This document shows, piece after piece, positions 34,346-42,299 of a DNA stretch of 64,000 bases. Each line of letters opens with the position of its first letter. Within the stretch, counting starts at the first letter, position 1. The stretch is from contig NZ_CP091881.1 of the NCBI RefSeq assembly GCF_022163125.1, forward strand, positions 1,550,001 to 1,614,000. The letters are read 5' to 3'. Under the pieces are notes generated by a model. That model was given only the letters and a program-made list of their open reading frames with translations. It was not told the origin of the DNA and searched no databases. The translations under genes and the position numbers were made by a program. Source of the stretch: Paenibacillus sp. HWE-109 (GTDB lineage: Bacteria; Bacillota; Bacilli; Paenibacillales; NBRC-103111).

Positions 34346-34546
34346 ATAATGACCTGTTGCTTCCATAACAATAGTAGGACGAATCCCTGCTACCGCTTCC
34401 ACACTACTAATATAACTTAGAAAAGACGTTAGACCTTCTAGATCATGATTAAACCTAAAAATCTTCCCATGAGGTACTCCACGGTCTAAAAAAGCTTGTG
34501 CATGGCTCTCTCCCTTTGAAACATCCACACCAATGACTGGATTCAT
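34346..34546 (-). pseudogene. IS110-family transposase, N-terminal fragment
   Basis: ATG 34546 starts MNPVIGVDVSKGESHAQAFL and continues to TIVMEATGHYH, the RuvC-like DEDD start of IS110 transposases. The sequence then switches abruptly to the Gfo/Idh fragment. About 80 percent of the gene is missing. The element probably took part in the scrambling of this region. Confidence 0.8.
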
Positions 34547-34853
34547 GACATCACTCCTTTAATATTTTCACCGGTAACCCCTAACCTTCTTGTCTTCCAC
34601 ACTATCGCATGTGATACGGGATTCATGTCCCAACCAGCCTAACCATGGTTGAACAAGTAGGGGGGATGAACTGAATAGCTTACGGAATCCAAGTCCCACG
34701 GGCAGAAACGTTCAATCCCCGGCTACCGTTATAATAAGACCACACAAAAATGAGGTCTACCAGAAAGATCTGGTGACCTCATAATACGATCGGGCAGAAT
34801 AACGTAATAATCCCTTAATCTCTTACTGTAGACGATGCAACCGGGATTTTTTG
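34547..34853. other. Flank of the IS110 remnant with one hairpin
   Basis: No gene is seen. ATGAGGTC..CCAGA and TCTGG.GACCTCAT at 34750-34782 form a strong hairpin without a long T run. It may be a terminator or an end of the old element. Confidence 0.45.
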
Positions 34854-34882
34854 TTGAATTAATCCATTATTTAACATACAAT
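34854..34882 (+). promoter_or_regulatory. Promoter of the T-box transcript
   Basis: TTGAAT at 34854-34859 and TACAAT at 34877-34882 are separated by exactly 17 bases, a good sigma-A promoter. Transcription would start near 34890, at the beginning of the T-box leader. Confidence 0.6.
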
Positions 34883-34889
34883 GGAAAAA

Positions 34890-35152
34890 ATTGAATACAA
34901 CCAAAAATGCAAAGATGGAGAAAAGTAGATCAATACCTCTTACAGGGAGGAAGCGCCGGAGATTGAGAGCGTTTCTAGGGATAGGGTTGATTGAAGTTCA
35001 CTCCTAAGCAGTCCCTTGAAACCATTAAGCGGCAATTAGAGGGCACCGGATATTTTCCGTTATGACAAATAAGTGAGAACCTCCGTAGGGTGTGTTCTAA
35101 TTAGGGTGGTACCACGGCTCCTCGTCCCTTTCTGGATGAGGGGCTTTTTGTG
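34890..35152 (+). promoter_or_regulatory. T-box leader, probable phenylalanine specificity
   Basis: The leader of about 260 bases starts near GATGGAGAAAAGTAGA. It has a stem I region whose GATTGAAGTTCACTCC suggests the specifier codon UUC. The canonical AGGGTGGTACCACG lies at 35103-35116. A terminator with arms GCTCCTCGTCC and GGATGAGGGGC plus TTTTT follows at about 35117-35150. T-boxes sense uncharged tRNA. UUC would pair with the GAA anticodon of the tRNA-Phe genes just downstream. No phenylalanyl-tRNA synthetase or other gene follows in this window. The T-box itself is sure; the specifier is by pattern. Confidence 0.85.
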
Positions 35153-35159
35153 TTTTCTT

Positions 35160-35196
35160 ATCGATTGACTCAGTGTCCAAAGGGCAAATAATCGAT
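35160..35196 (+). promoter_or_regulatory. Possible tRNA promoter inside an inverted repeat
   Basis: TTGACT at 35165-35170 and ATAATC at 35188-35193 are 17 bases apart. The pair is bounded by ATCGATT (35160-35166) and AATCGAT (35190-35196). It stands between the T-box terminator and the tRNA genes. Confidence 0.35.
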
Positions 35197-35249
35197 GAAA
35201 TTAAAGCAGTAATGAGTAGAAAAACCGTCCAACAAGATAAACCCAATAA

Positions 35250-35322
35250 GGCTTGGTAGCTCAGTCGGTAGAGCAAAGGACTGAAAATCCTTGTGTCGGC
35301 GGTTCGATTCCGTCCCAAGCCA
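35250..35322 (+). tRNA. tRNA-Phe (GAA)
   Basis: This is a complete 73-base cloverleaf: acceptor GGCTTGG pairs with CCAAGCC plus discriminator A, D arm GCTC..GAGC, anticodon loop CTGAAAA with GAA, and T arm with GTTCGATTC. CCA is not encoded. It is the first of two identical copies 88 bases apart. Confidence 0.95.
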
Positions 35323-35337
35323 TCATAATCCCAATAA

Positions 35338-35410
35338 GGCTTGGTAGCTCAGTCGGTAGAGCAAAGGACTGAAAATCCTTGTGTCGGCGGTTCGATTCCG
35401 TCCCAAGCCA
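35338..35410 (+). tRNA. tRNA-Phe (GAA), second tandem copy
   Basis: It appears identical to the copy at 35250-35322. The flanking CCCAATAA is repeated too, so an 88-base unit was duplicated in tandem. Confidence 0.95.
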
Positions 35411-35425
35411 TCACAAACCCAATAA

Positions 35426-35494
35426 GGCTTGGTAGCTCAGTCGGTAGGGCAAAGAACTGAAAATCCGATGTATTTCATCCCGAACCGTCCACCA
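35426..35494 (+). pseudogene. Broken or chimeric third tRNA-Phe copy
   Basis: The 5' half (acceptor, D arm, anticodon GAA) matches the two upstream genes with small changes. The 3' half from about 35467 is unrelated and ends in CGTCCACCA, which cannot pair with the acceptor 5' strand. It looks like a recombination or integration scar. The cassette block begins right after it. Confidence 0.7.
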
Positions 35495-35517
35495 AAACCC
35501 AGAAAGTGTGAGTTTAC

Positions 35518-35969
35518 ATGATTGATGAACTCGATATTTCTTTTGGAAATAAAGAAGATAGTCAATACATTCGAAGAAGGTTGAATGAATTTAACGCGGG
35601 GCATGTTCCTGAGAATTTAAGCTCACGTTATGAAGAAATTAATCTAACCATCAAGGATGGTGATGGTCGGATTATTGGCGGAATGTTAGCTATACTCTGT
35701 TGGAATTGGATAGAGGTTGATATTTTTTGGATAGAAAAATCTCTCCGGGGGATGGGTTACGGTACCCGCCTGTTAAATATTATTGAGAATATCGCAAAGG
35801 AAAAAAGCTGTACGTTTTTTAGCTAAATACCTTCAGCTTTCAAGCACCTGAATTTTATCAAAAGAACGGTTATATCGTCGTCGCAATATTTGAAAAGCTC
35901 CAATCGGGAGTAATCATTATTATTTCAAGAAAGCTATTGTTTAAAGTGTCAGAACTTAATTGGTACTGA
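35518..35969 (+). pseudogene. GNAT acetyltransferase with a 3' frameshift
   Basis: ATG 35518 opens a GNAT protein (IDELDISFGNKEDSQYIRRR, then WIEKSLRGMGYGTRLLNIIE with the acetyl-CoA loop). The frame stops at 35826. The missing C-terminus continues in another frame: LNTFSFQAPEFYQKNGYIVV to RKLLFKVS, ending near 35969. A frameshift in the TTTTTTA run near 35817 explains it. A boundary repeat overlaps the final stop. The first part alone would lack the last strands of the fold. Confidence 0.75.
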
Positions 35970-36054
35970 ACTAACGGAAATGTTTGTTCAATAAAACATC
36001 TTAAATGTTGCCACATGATTGGCAGCCTTTATTCACCTATGGACAGGATACTTG
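35967..36054 (+). repeat. Cassette boundary unit
   Basis: The palindrome at 35967-35991 contains GAACTAACG, GAAAT, then GTTTGTTC. A weak hairpin with TTGCC and GGCA lies at about 36006-36027. The second copy at 36030-36054 contains CACCTATGGACAGGATA. Confidence 0.6.
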
Positions 36055-36092
36055 ATATCTTAGTAGAAAGATATTGGGAAGTAGAGGGGGCG

Positions 36093-36525
36093 TTGCTAGG
36101 CTAATACATTAGGTCTAATAATTAAAGATAACCAAATTCTTCTAGAACAGCAGGAAGGTAAACATTCAAAAGGAGTAGGTGTTTACTATCGTCCACTCGG
36201 TGGAACAATTGAACTTGGAGAGCGGTCAGATGAGACGTTAATAAGAGAATTTTGTGAAGAGATGGGCGTTGAAGTAATTATGAAACGTTACATCACTTGT
36301 TTAGAAAATATATTCAGAATAGATGATAATATAGGACACGAGATAACTCAAATATATTTAGTAGACTTTAAAGATAAAAGCTTATATGAGAAAGAACAGT
36401 TTACTGTACTTGAAGGGAATAAGGTTACATATGCAAAATGGGTTTCAAAAGAAGAATTATTATTAGGGAATAAGATACTTTATCCAAATGGATTAACAGA
36501 TTTACTAAGAAATGAGCTCTCCTGA
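36093..36525 (+). pseudogene. Nudix hydrolase, second cassette copy, frameshifted at the start
   Basis: From 36103 the frame reads ANTLGLIIKDNQILLEQQEG and a full Nudix box (GGTIELGERSDETLIREFCE, then EMG). It is clearly related to the protein at 3186-3620 but diverged. TTG 36093, at the position of the start codon of the intact copy and behind AGAGGGGGC, is out of frame by one base, and a TAG closes the reading frame upstream of codon 36100. The only in-frame ATG is at 36262, after the box. So either one base was lost or gained near 36096-36100, or the gene is dead. Confidence 0.75.
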
Positions 36526-36589
36526 TTCATTGGTTCTAAAGCTCAATCATCCCAGATTATCGAATTGCCTTGATATTAAGGAGGAACGA

Positions 36590-36905
36590 ATGAAGTTTAT
36601 TTACAATAGCGTCTCGTGTGATGTTGAACTGTTCCTAAATGACCAAAATACAGTGGTAAGATTTTATGATAATAAAAGTGAACAACATGAAGATGAAATT
36701 GTTAATTTAGTTCATGTTGATCCTGGTCACGGGTACCTATGTATGCGGACATTTAGATGAAAGCTTCTTTAATAATGATGAAATAGTGCAAGCAGCAATT
36801 GACTTTATCGAAAATATACTACCAGATACAAAGAATCGCTATGTGCCTTATCATATTTCTCTCGTTAAAAAAACGAGTTTTGTTGAATACAATGGCGAAT
36901 ATTAA
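36590..36905 (+). pseudogene. Hypothetical cassette gene with a frameshift
   Basis: ATG 36590 with AAGGAGG upstream starts MKFIYNSVSCDVELFLNDQN. The frame is lost near 36730-36738 and continues as GTYVCGHLDESFFNNDEIVQ to FVEYNGEY at 36905. Joined, it would be a soluble protein of about 105 residues. I do not know the family. The gene stands alone between two boundary units. One base change would restore it, so a sequence error is possible. Confidence 0.6.
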
Positions 36906-36920
36906 TAGCGTGAGGAACCA

Positions 36921-37018
36921 TTGAACTATCGGGTAACGATAGTTGAACAAAAACAAGGAGCAGTTTTGCCCCGGCAGCTCGCCCCTTGTTTTATTAAGCT
37001 AACGGCAGGATAGTCGAG
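36921..37018 (+). repeat. Cassette boundary unit, best palindrome of the set
   Basis: At 36921-36948 the arms TTGAACTATCG and CGATAGTTGAA surround GGTAA; they pair with one mismatch in eleven. A hairpin with AACAAGG and CCTTGTT follows at 36949-36990. The second copy at 36992-37018 has AAGCTAACG, GCAGG, then ATAGTCGAG. Confidence 0.75.
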
Positions 37019-37393
37019 TAAAGATATGGTAAAATGGGGGTATAATATGCTCTCTTGATGGTTAAGGAGACCGACTTGGAATATTCTTAAGTCAATCGAT
37101 GGAGTATTATACAAGGATAAGGTGTGATGCGGGTGACTGATTTTACAATGATTAAAAAGCTATTTCAGATTACGAAACGAAATGGGTTTAGTCATGACGA
37201 GATACGTTAGCTCATTAAATAGGCTTCTACCACTTTTGAGCAACATGCTAAAATACATTAGTACCAGTTAACCTCTGAGTCTAATTTGGAGCTTAGAAAG
37301 AGTTCTATAAAGTATTTGTGATAACTGGGTTATTTTATTAAATTCAAAAATATTATAAAAGATCCGATAGATAAATTATAACAACCTAAAGAC
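37019..37393. other. Gene-poor stretch before the SLH gene
   Basis: Only short open stretches are seen, for example GTG/ATG near 37125 followed by about 25 codons (MRVTDFTMIKKLFQITKRNG) ending in TAG at 37208. It may be a remnant of a cassette gene. The promoter of the SLH gene should lie near 37320-37370. Confidence 0.35.
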
Positions 37394-37407
37394 GGAGGAT
37401 TATTGAA

Positions 37408-39090
37408 TTGAACATGAACAAGATATTATCTACAATAGCTCTTATAATTTGTTTTTGTATTTTCCTAATATCCCCCAACCCCGTTACGGCAGAACCATCA
37501 GACGTAACAATCAAATTAACAGACCTAGACGGTCATTGGGCAGTTTCTGAAATTAAAAATGCAGTTAAGGCTGGTTATGCTAACGGTTATTCAGACAGAA
37601 CTTTCAAACCGGATGCATCCATAACGGAAGAAGAGTTTTTATCCATGGTTGTTCGAGCGGTTAAACTTCCGATTAATGCACAACCGTCCAATGCCTCGTG
37701 GTTTACTCCTTATTACGAAGCAGCGAAGAAAAATGGAATTTATCACGATGATTACCGAAGCGATTGGTCTAAACCACTTACTCGCGGAGATGCGGCCCAA
37801 ACCTTAGTCAGAGCAACCCAAGCAGTTGAAAAGAATCGCATGCTTGCCAGGGAACGATCTCAGCAGGAAGGCCTAATCATGAAGCCTGAGGAATTAAAGA
37901 CTCTGCAGAATCTTCCGAACTTTAGAGGCCAAACATTTGGAAATATTAATGATGTTGAGGAGACACCCCAATTAATTAAAGAATTGCAAGTTTACTGGGA
38001 TGAATTAATTGTGAAGTTTAAAACCAATAAAACAGAAGGAACCTACTGTATAGTCAAACAGGACAAATCACGAATCTGCTACCTACAATCCGATGCAGTA
38101 TATGGACAGGTTGTTGCGAAGTACATAGATTTTTTGCAATCTATTGTTATAGAAGTCGAAGAAGCCGAGAAGAAGTATACTTACAATAAAATAGTGTTTG
38201 AAGCTACAAAGCGTGGATTACTTACTGGGATAGATGCCGAAGGCGATCTTGCCCTTAAATCTACTCTGACCCGCGCGCAGGCAGTTGTGGGTATTGAACG
38301 AATGCTTGCATTCAATCAAGGAACAATTCTTACTGCTGATAAGCATGCGATGTCGAGAGCTGAGCTTTTATGGCATGGGACAAATGTATTCACGATGTGG
38401 CCTAGATATTTTCCGGAAAGATTTATAGACTCGTTTGATATTGGAAAAGGAAAATGGGATTCTCCAGACGGAATTTATCATGAGCAATTATTGGAGTTTA
38501 TCGTTGTAGATGTAGATGATCCTCATGATCCTTTCAAGGCTGAAACCGAAGGGATGCTATTCAGTCGGAAGGCTTACGATTCAAACGAGAATCGATATAA
38601 ATTTCAAACGATTTCTGCTCCAAATCAATCTTATATTTCCTATTCCAAAGTAAAACAAGAATTAACGGGACCTTATCCTTCATGGATGACTAATGCTGCC
38701 GGAGGTAGGGCACAGGTCAATATCAGCCCCATTGATGAAAGCAGTAAAACGAATGCAGGTATCGTGATTAACCCGTTAGATAAATTTATCCCACAGGAAA
38801 GTGATGATCACATCCTATATAGTAAAATTCAAATCGGACAAAACGAACAGGATCTTAATATAAAAAAAGGTTATAACCCATCCAGAACTGTTCTTCAAAC
38901 TGGGGAGACATATTACTGGGTTGCCGGGCAATTGCACCCCAAGGGTGACATGAGTGCAGGCATTTTGTCCGATATTACGTTTACTCCCAACAGCTACTAC
39001 AGGTACCAAAGTTATGGCAAAAACGGTGGCAATGCGAGTGTAACCTTAATAAGGGCCAAGCCTAACTTAGAGGTACATAACGAGAGATAA
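37408..39090 (+). CDS. S-layer homology domain protein
   Basis: This is a 560-residue secreted protein. The signal peptide (LSTIALIICFCIFLISPNPV) is followed by one clear SLH domain at about 35-80 (DLDGHWAVSEIKNAVKAGYA and NGYSDRTFKPDASITEEEFL). A second, weaker SLH-like part lies near 90-130 and a third near 255-310. The C-terminal 230 residues have no domain I can name. SLH domains attach proteins to the cell wall. TTG 37408 has GGAGG nine bases upstream; ATG 37414 is an alternative. It is followed by repeat hairpins and appears to stand alone. Confidence 0.8.
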   Translation: MNMNKILSTIALIICFCIFLISPNPVTAEPSDVTIKLTDLDGHWAVSEIKNAVKAGYANGYSDRTFKPDASITEEEFLSMVVRAVKLPINAQPSNASWFTPYYEAAKKNGIYHDDYRSDWSKPLTRGDAAQTLVRATQAVEKNRMLARERSQQEGLIMKPEELKTLQNLPNFRGQTFGNINDVEETPQLIKELQVYWDELIVKFKTNKTEGTYCIVKQDKSRICYLQSDAVYGQVVAKYIDFLQSIVIEVEEAEKKYTYNKIVFEATKRGLLTGIDAEGDLALKSTLTRAQAVVGIERMLAFNQGTILTADKHAMSRAELLWHGTNVFTMWPRYFPERFIDSFDIGKGKWDSPDGIYHEQLLEFIVVDVDDPHDPFKAETEGMLFSRKAYDSNENRYKFQTISAPNQSYISYSKVKQELTGPYPSWMTNAAGGRAQVNISPIDESSKTNAGIVINPLDKFIPQESDDHILYSKIQIGQNEQDLNIKKGYNPSRTVLQTGETYYWVAGQLHPKGDMSAGILSDITFTPNSYYRYQSYGKNGGNASVTLIRAKPNLEVHNER

Positions 39091-39154
39091 TTTGGACTAG
39101 GAAGTATATTTAGAGTCATATTAAAAAAGGTAAGATAACATAAACATCAAGAAA

Positions 39155-39257
39155 TGGCAGCCGGATACTATCGACTGCCACTTTCTCAACTATCGGCGAA
39201 CGATAGCTTCATAAACCATCAGGAAGAGGCTGCCGGCATGATCGGCAGCCTCTTTAC
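39155..39257 (+). repeat. Cassette boundary unit between two hairpins
   Basis: A hairpin TGGCAG..CTGCCA at 39155-39180 is followed by the palindrome at 39184-39212 (CAACTATCG, GCGAA, CGATAGCTTC). A perfect ten-base hairpin AGAGGCTGCC..GGCAGCCTCT lies at 39225-39253. The order is reversed relative to other units, as if two units met here. Confidence 0.65.
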
Positions 39258-39287
39258 AAAACCTTTGCAATTGATTGGGAATGCTGT

Positions 39288-40417
39288 TCAATTATCCAGC
39301 ATGGGCGGGCGGCGCTGGAGGGTCGCCTGCTCAAAACTATAAGCGATACTGATCAGCGTTGGCTCGCTAAAGGCTCTCCCGGAGAAGACAACACCGAATG
39401 ATCCCTGGCTCGAATCGCCGTCCGTATCGATTATTCCTTTTTCAGAATAGCCAGCGGGAACGGTAATAAGGGGGTAACCTAGCCGGGCGGCAATGTACAT
39501 ACCATCTATATCCCCAGGTAGCATCAGCGCATCCAAGCCGTATTGATCAATAGTCTATTCCTTGGGTTATTGCTTGGTGGTTATATTCCTGACGCTTTAG
39601 CAGATAGGTCTTTTCGTTCATCATATTTTGTTCCGAGCGAATGAGATTTTCTTGTCCGTATTTCAATGCAGAAGCGGCATGCTTATGATTATAAGAAATC
39701 AATTCATGGAGAGAATGCACGGGTACATCCGCATGTAGCTGTGATAAATAGCGATTCAGCCCTGCCTTGAATTCATAGGTGATAACGTCATTGTTTCAAG
39801 GATGTTGCTCCAATAGAGTTCGACGGGATCGATGACTGTGGCGCCTTGTTTACCTAGAACATCAATGGCGGATTCCATGATGGATTTTCTTTCTTCGTCT
39901 AACACACGATAATAATGCCTAGGGATCCCAATACGTGCTTGACGCAGAAATCCAGCTTCGAGGTAAGCGGTATAGTCAGCAGGAATGTAATTTTGGCTTG
40001 CTAATGTGGCCCTATCGTTCTCGTCAATCCCTGTAATCGCCCCAAGCAGAATCGCTGCGTCGGTAACTGTTCTGGCAATCGGCCCCGGCGTGTCCTGGCT
40101 TATGGAGATAGGGATGATGCCACTACGGCTCGCAAGGCCAACAGTAGGCTTAATACCGACGAGGAAATGCTGGCTGGCCAGCCCAACAATTGAACCAGTG
40201 GTTTCTGTGCCAATGGCGGCCGCACAGAGATTCGCAGCTACGGCTGCAGCTGAGCCTGAACTGGAGCCGTTGACGAAGTACTTTCCGGGACCGTATGGAT
40301 TCAGAACATATCCGCCCCGTGAGCTGTATCCCGCTGGCATTCGGTTAGCCATAAAGTTAGACCACTCAGTCATGTTTGTCTTTCCTAGTATGACTGCAAT
40401 TATTCAAAACTATAATA
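39288..40417 (-). pseudogene. Amidase (GatA-like signature family), truncated and frameshifted
   Basis: The minus strand carries KTNMTEWSNFMANRMPAGYS and the amidase signature GSSSGSAAAVAANLCAAAIG with TETTGS near 40240. A frame break lies between 39756 and 39536. The C-terminus (YGLDALMLPGDIDGMYIAAR to LQRRPPMLDN) is complete. About 150 N-terminal residues, including the catalytic Lys, are missing; at 40417 the DNA switches to a Nudix cassette fragment. At least one frameshift and the truncation make it dead. Confidence 0.8.
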
Positions 40418-40683
40418 CCCCCCCCATTTTCAAGCACAAAAGTGTTCAAGTAACAATAAAAAGGCATGTCAAATGTGTAGAAAACATTTATAAGATCGAT
40501 GAGAATATAGGGCATGAAATAACTCAAATATACCTAGTAGAATTAAACGACCCAAATTTATATGAGCAAGAACGTTTTGAGGTTAATGCGGTCAGGCCCC
40601 CTAATTCCGGAGAATCGGTTGTACAACAAGGTGTTATCTTAGTATTGCTTGTTTTTTGAAGCGCTGTCGGCTTCTTTTGCTAG

Positions 40684-41715
40684 TTAAATGGCGAGCACAT
40701 AGCTGGACGTATCCATCGATGCTTTTTCTACCCACCTCATAAATGCGGCTGGCGATCGTTTACCGAGGCTTCTATGCATGCGACGATTATTATAAAAATC
40801 CATGTACGTATGAATAGCTCGATAAGCTTCTTCAAACGTTTCAAAGCTTTCTTTCCTCAATAAGTCACGCTCTAATGTGGCATGGAATGATTCGATATAG
40901 GCATTTTTATTGGGCGTTTTGGGTGGAATCCGCTCGTGAATCATCGTTTCATCCTCACACATGTCTCCAAAAGCCTTGCTAATAAACTGAGGACCGTTGT
41001 CTGTGCGAATAATCGGCTTGCTTGCACCTGATGCTATGCGTGAACGTAGAGCGTCTTTAACCGCTTGGCAAACATGCTTAGCTTCGCAGCTGGATCCAAG
41101 ATGATAGCCGACGATGCTTCGATCAAATACATCGATAATATCCGCGAGATAAAAGAATTGATCATAGCCTGCTACGTACCCATATTTGATGTCTAATTGC
41201 CATAGTTGGTTGGACGCGTTAATGGTATGATTGCGGGCTAAACGTCTCGGATAATGAATCTTTTTGCGCCGCTGCGGATTTAAAATACCGAGCTTCTGAC
41301 ATAACCGATACACTTTCTTTTTGTTGATTACAAGGCTATGTTGAACGCGCAAACACTCCGTCAGTAGAACGTAACCATAACTATGCTCCTCACCCGAAAC
41401 TAGCTCTAACAGCCATTCCTCAATCTGGGCATTGCTTACGATTTGACCCGTATGCGTCTTCGAGTGAAGTGTGGCTGGACGCCCCCTTCCAGGTGCTGAA
41501 GGGCGCTTTAGCGAAGAACGCATAACTTTGTGACGGTCGTAGTAGGTCGAAGAAGCCACATTAGTTAGGCGCAGTACAGTCGTTATGGGATGTCCCTGCT
41601 CGATGAACGTTTGGGCAATGTTGAGTTTATCTTCGAGGCAGGGCTGGACTTTTTTACAAGTTCTCTCAGAATATTGTTTTCCAACTCTTTCTCTCCGAGT
41701 GCTTTTAGCGCACAA
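40684..41715 (-). CDS. IS3-family transposase OrfB
   Basis: The protein has about 340 residues with the rve-type DDE domain: first Asp in NQLWQLDIKYGYV, second in IIRTDNGPQFIS, and Glu in NAYIESFHATLERDLL, the D-D-35-E spacing of IS3 enzymes. The HTH_21 region (HSYGYVLLTECLRVQHSLVI) precedes it. It is probably made as an OrfAB fusion by a -1 slip at the AAAAAAG at 41649-41655 (minus strand); the first 25 codons of the open frame overlap OrfA. No frameshift or stop is seen, so the enzyme may be active. Confidence 0.9.
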   Translation of the reverse strand: MCAKSTRRERVGKQYSERTCKKVQPCLEDKLNIAQTFIEQGHPITTVLRLTNVASSTYYDRHKVMRSSLKRPSAPGRGRPATLHSKTHTGQIVSNAQIEEWLLELVSGEEHSYGYVLLTECLRVQHSLVINKKKVYRLCQKLGILNPQRRKKIHYPRRLARNHTINASNQLWQLDIKYGYVAGYDQFFYLADIIDVFDRSIVGYHLGSSCEAKHVCQAVKDALRSRIASGASKPIIRTDNGPQFISKAFGDMCEDETMIHERIPPKTPNKNAYIESFHATLERDLLRKESFETFEEAYRAIHTYMDFYNNRRMHRSLGKRSPAAFMRWVEKASMDTSSYVLAI

Positions 41716-41942
41716 GCATATTTTTCTTCCAGTTCAGCTAGGCGCTTGGATTCAGCCATACGTTCATCTAATGTTGGTAACGCATCATCCCCAAAGGTCT
41801 CTTGATATTCCTTTACCCAGTTACGGATGGTTTTTGGCGATACATCATATCTTCGCGAAAGAACACCCGTCTTAATTCCACCAAGCGCTTCTTGAGCTAC
41901 CTTGAAACGCACTTCTTCAAACACCTTGTTACGTTGTTGCAC
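41583..41942 (-). CDS. IS3-family OrfA (helix-turn-helix)
   Basis: The 119-residue protein starts MQQRNKVFEEVRFKVAQEAL and has a helix-turn-helix (GVLSRRYDVSPKTIRNWVKE) for terminal-repeat binding. A leucine-zipper-like segment (LAELEEKYACALKALGEKEL) follows. The frame continues past the slip site to 41583, but the last 20 residues are out of the OrfB frame. It acts with OrfB in transposition. Confidence 0.85.
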   Translation of the reverse strand: MQQRNKVFEEVRFKVAQEALGGIKTGVLSRRYDVSPKTIRNWVKEYQETFGDDALPTLDERMAESKRLAELEEKYACALKALGEKELENNILRELVKKSSPASKINSTLPKRSSSRDIP

Positions 41943-42155
41943 GGTATTCGCCTCCCTAATAAAAAGTGTACCTTATTTCCCGTGGTATTCTCCAATCTAA
42001 TTAGGGGGCTTAATAGAATGAAGGTGAAAAAATCACATATGCACAATGGATATCAGTTACCGATTTTGAACTCGGTCAAAGAATCCTATATCCTAATGGC
42101 TTAACTGAATTACTTATAGATATTACATGAAAAACTAAAAGCTTCTAGAGGTATG

Positions 42156-42252
42156 ATTAACCTAACGGAGAACTATAGCTTAATGAACATGAAAAAGCAT
42201 TTTCCCAGGTGGTTTGGTTGCCTTTCTCAAGTAACGGGAGTTATATTCAACA
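42156..42252 (+). repeat. Cassette boundary unit
   Basis: The palindrome at 42156-42184 has ATTAACCTA, ACGGAGAACTA, then TAGCTTAAT. The hairpin between is weak. The second copy at 42227-42252 reads CTCAAGTAACG, GGAGT, then TATATTCAAC. Confidence 0.65.
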
Positions 42253-42299
42253 AGATGGTCATATGGTAAAATAAAGTAAAAATTTATGGTGGGTGTAAA

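Larger units (their letters stand above)
40589..42016 (-). mobile_element. IS3-family insertion sequence
   Basis: The element is about 1428 bases and bounded by the target duplication AATG (40585-40588 and 42017-42020). Its ends share an inverted GCCCCCTAATT. It encodes OrfA and OrfB in overlapping frames with an AAAAAAG slip site, the usual IS3 layout. It has jumped into the Nudix cassette and looks intact. Confidence 0.85.
40442..42129 (+). pseudogene. Nudix hydrolase, third cassette copy, split by an IS3 element
   Basis: 40442-40588 and 42017-42129 match the 3' two thirds of the intact Nudix gene at 3186-3620 with about six differences by eye. The 5' third, including the Nudix box, is replaced by the amidase remnant. 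An insertion element of about 1.43 kb lies between the two parts with a duplicated AATG. The 3' end retains a good boundary repeat at 42156. It shows that whole cassettes have been copied recently. Confidence 0.85.
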
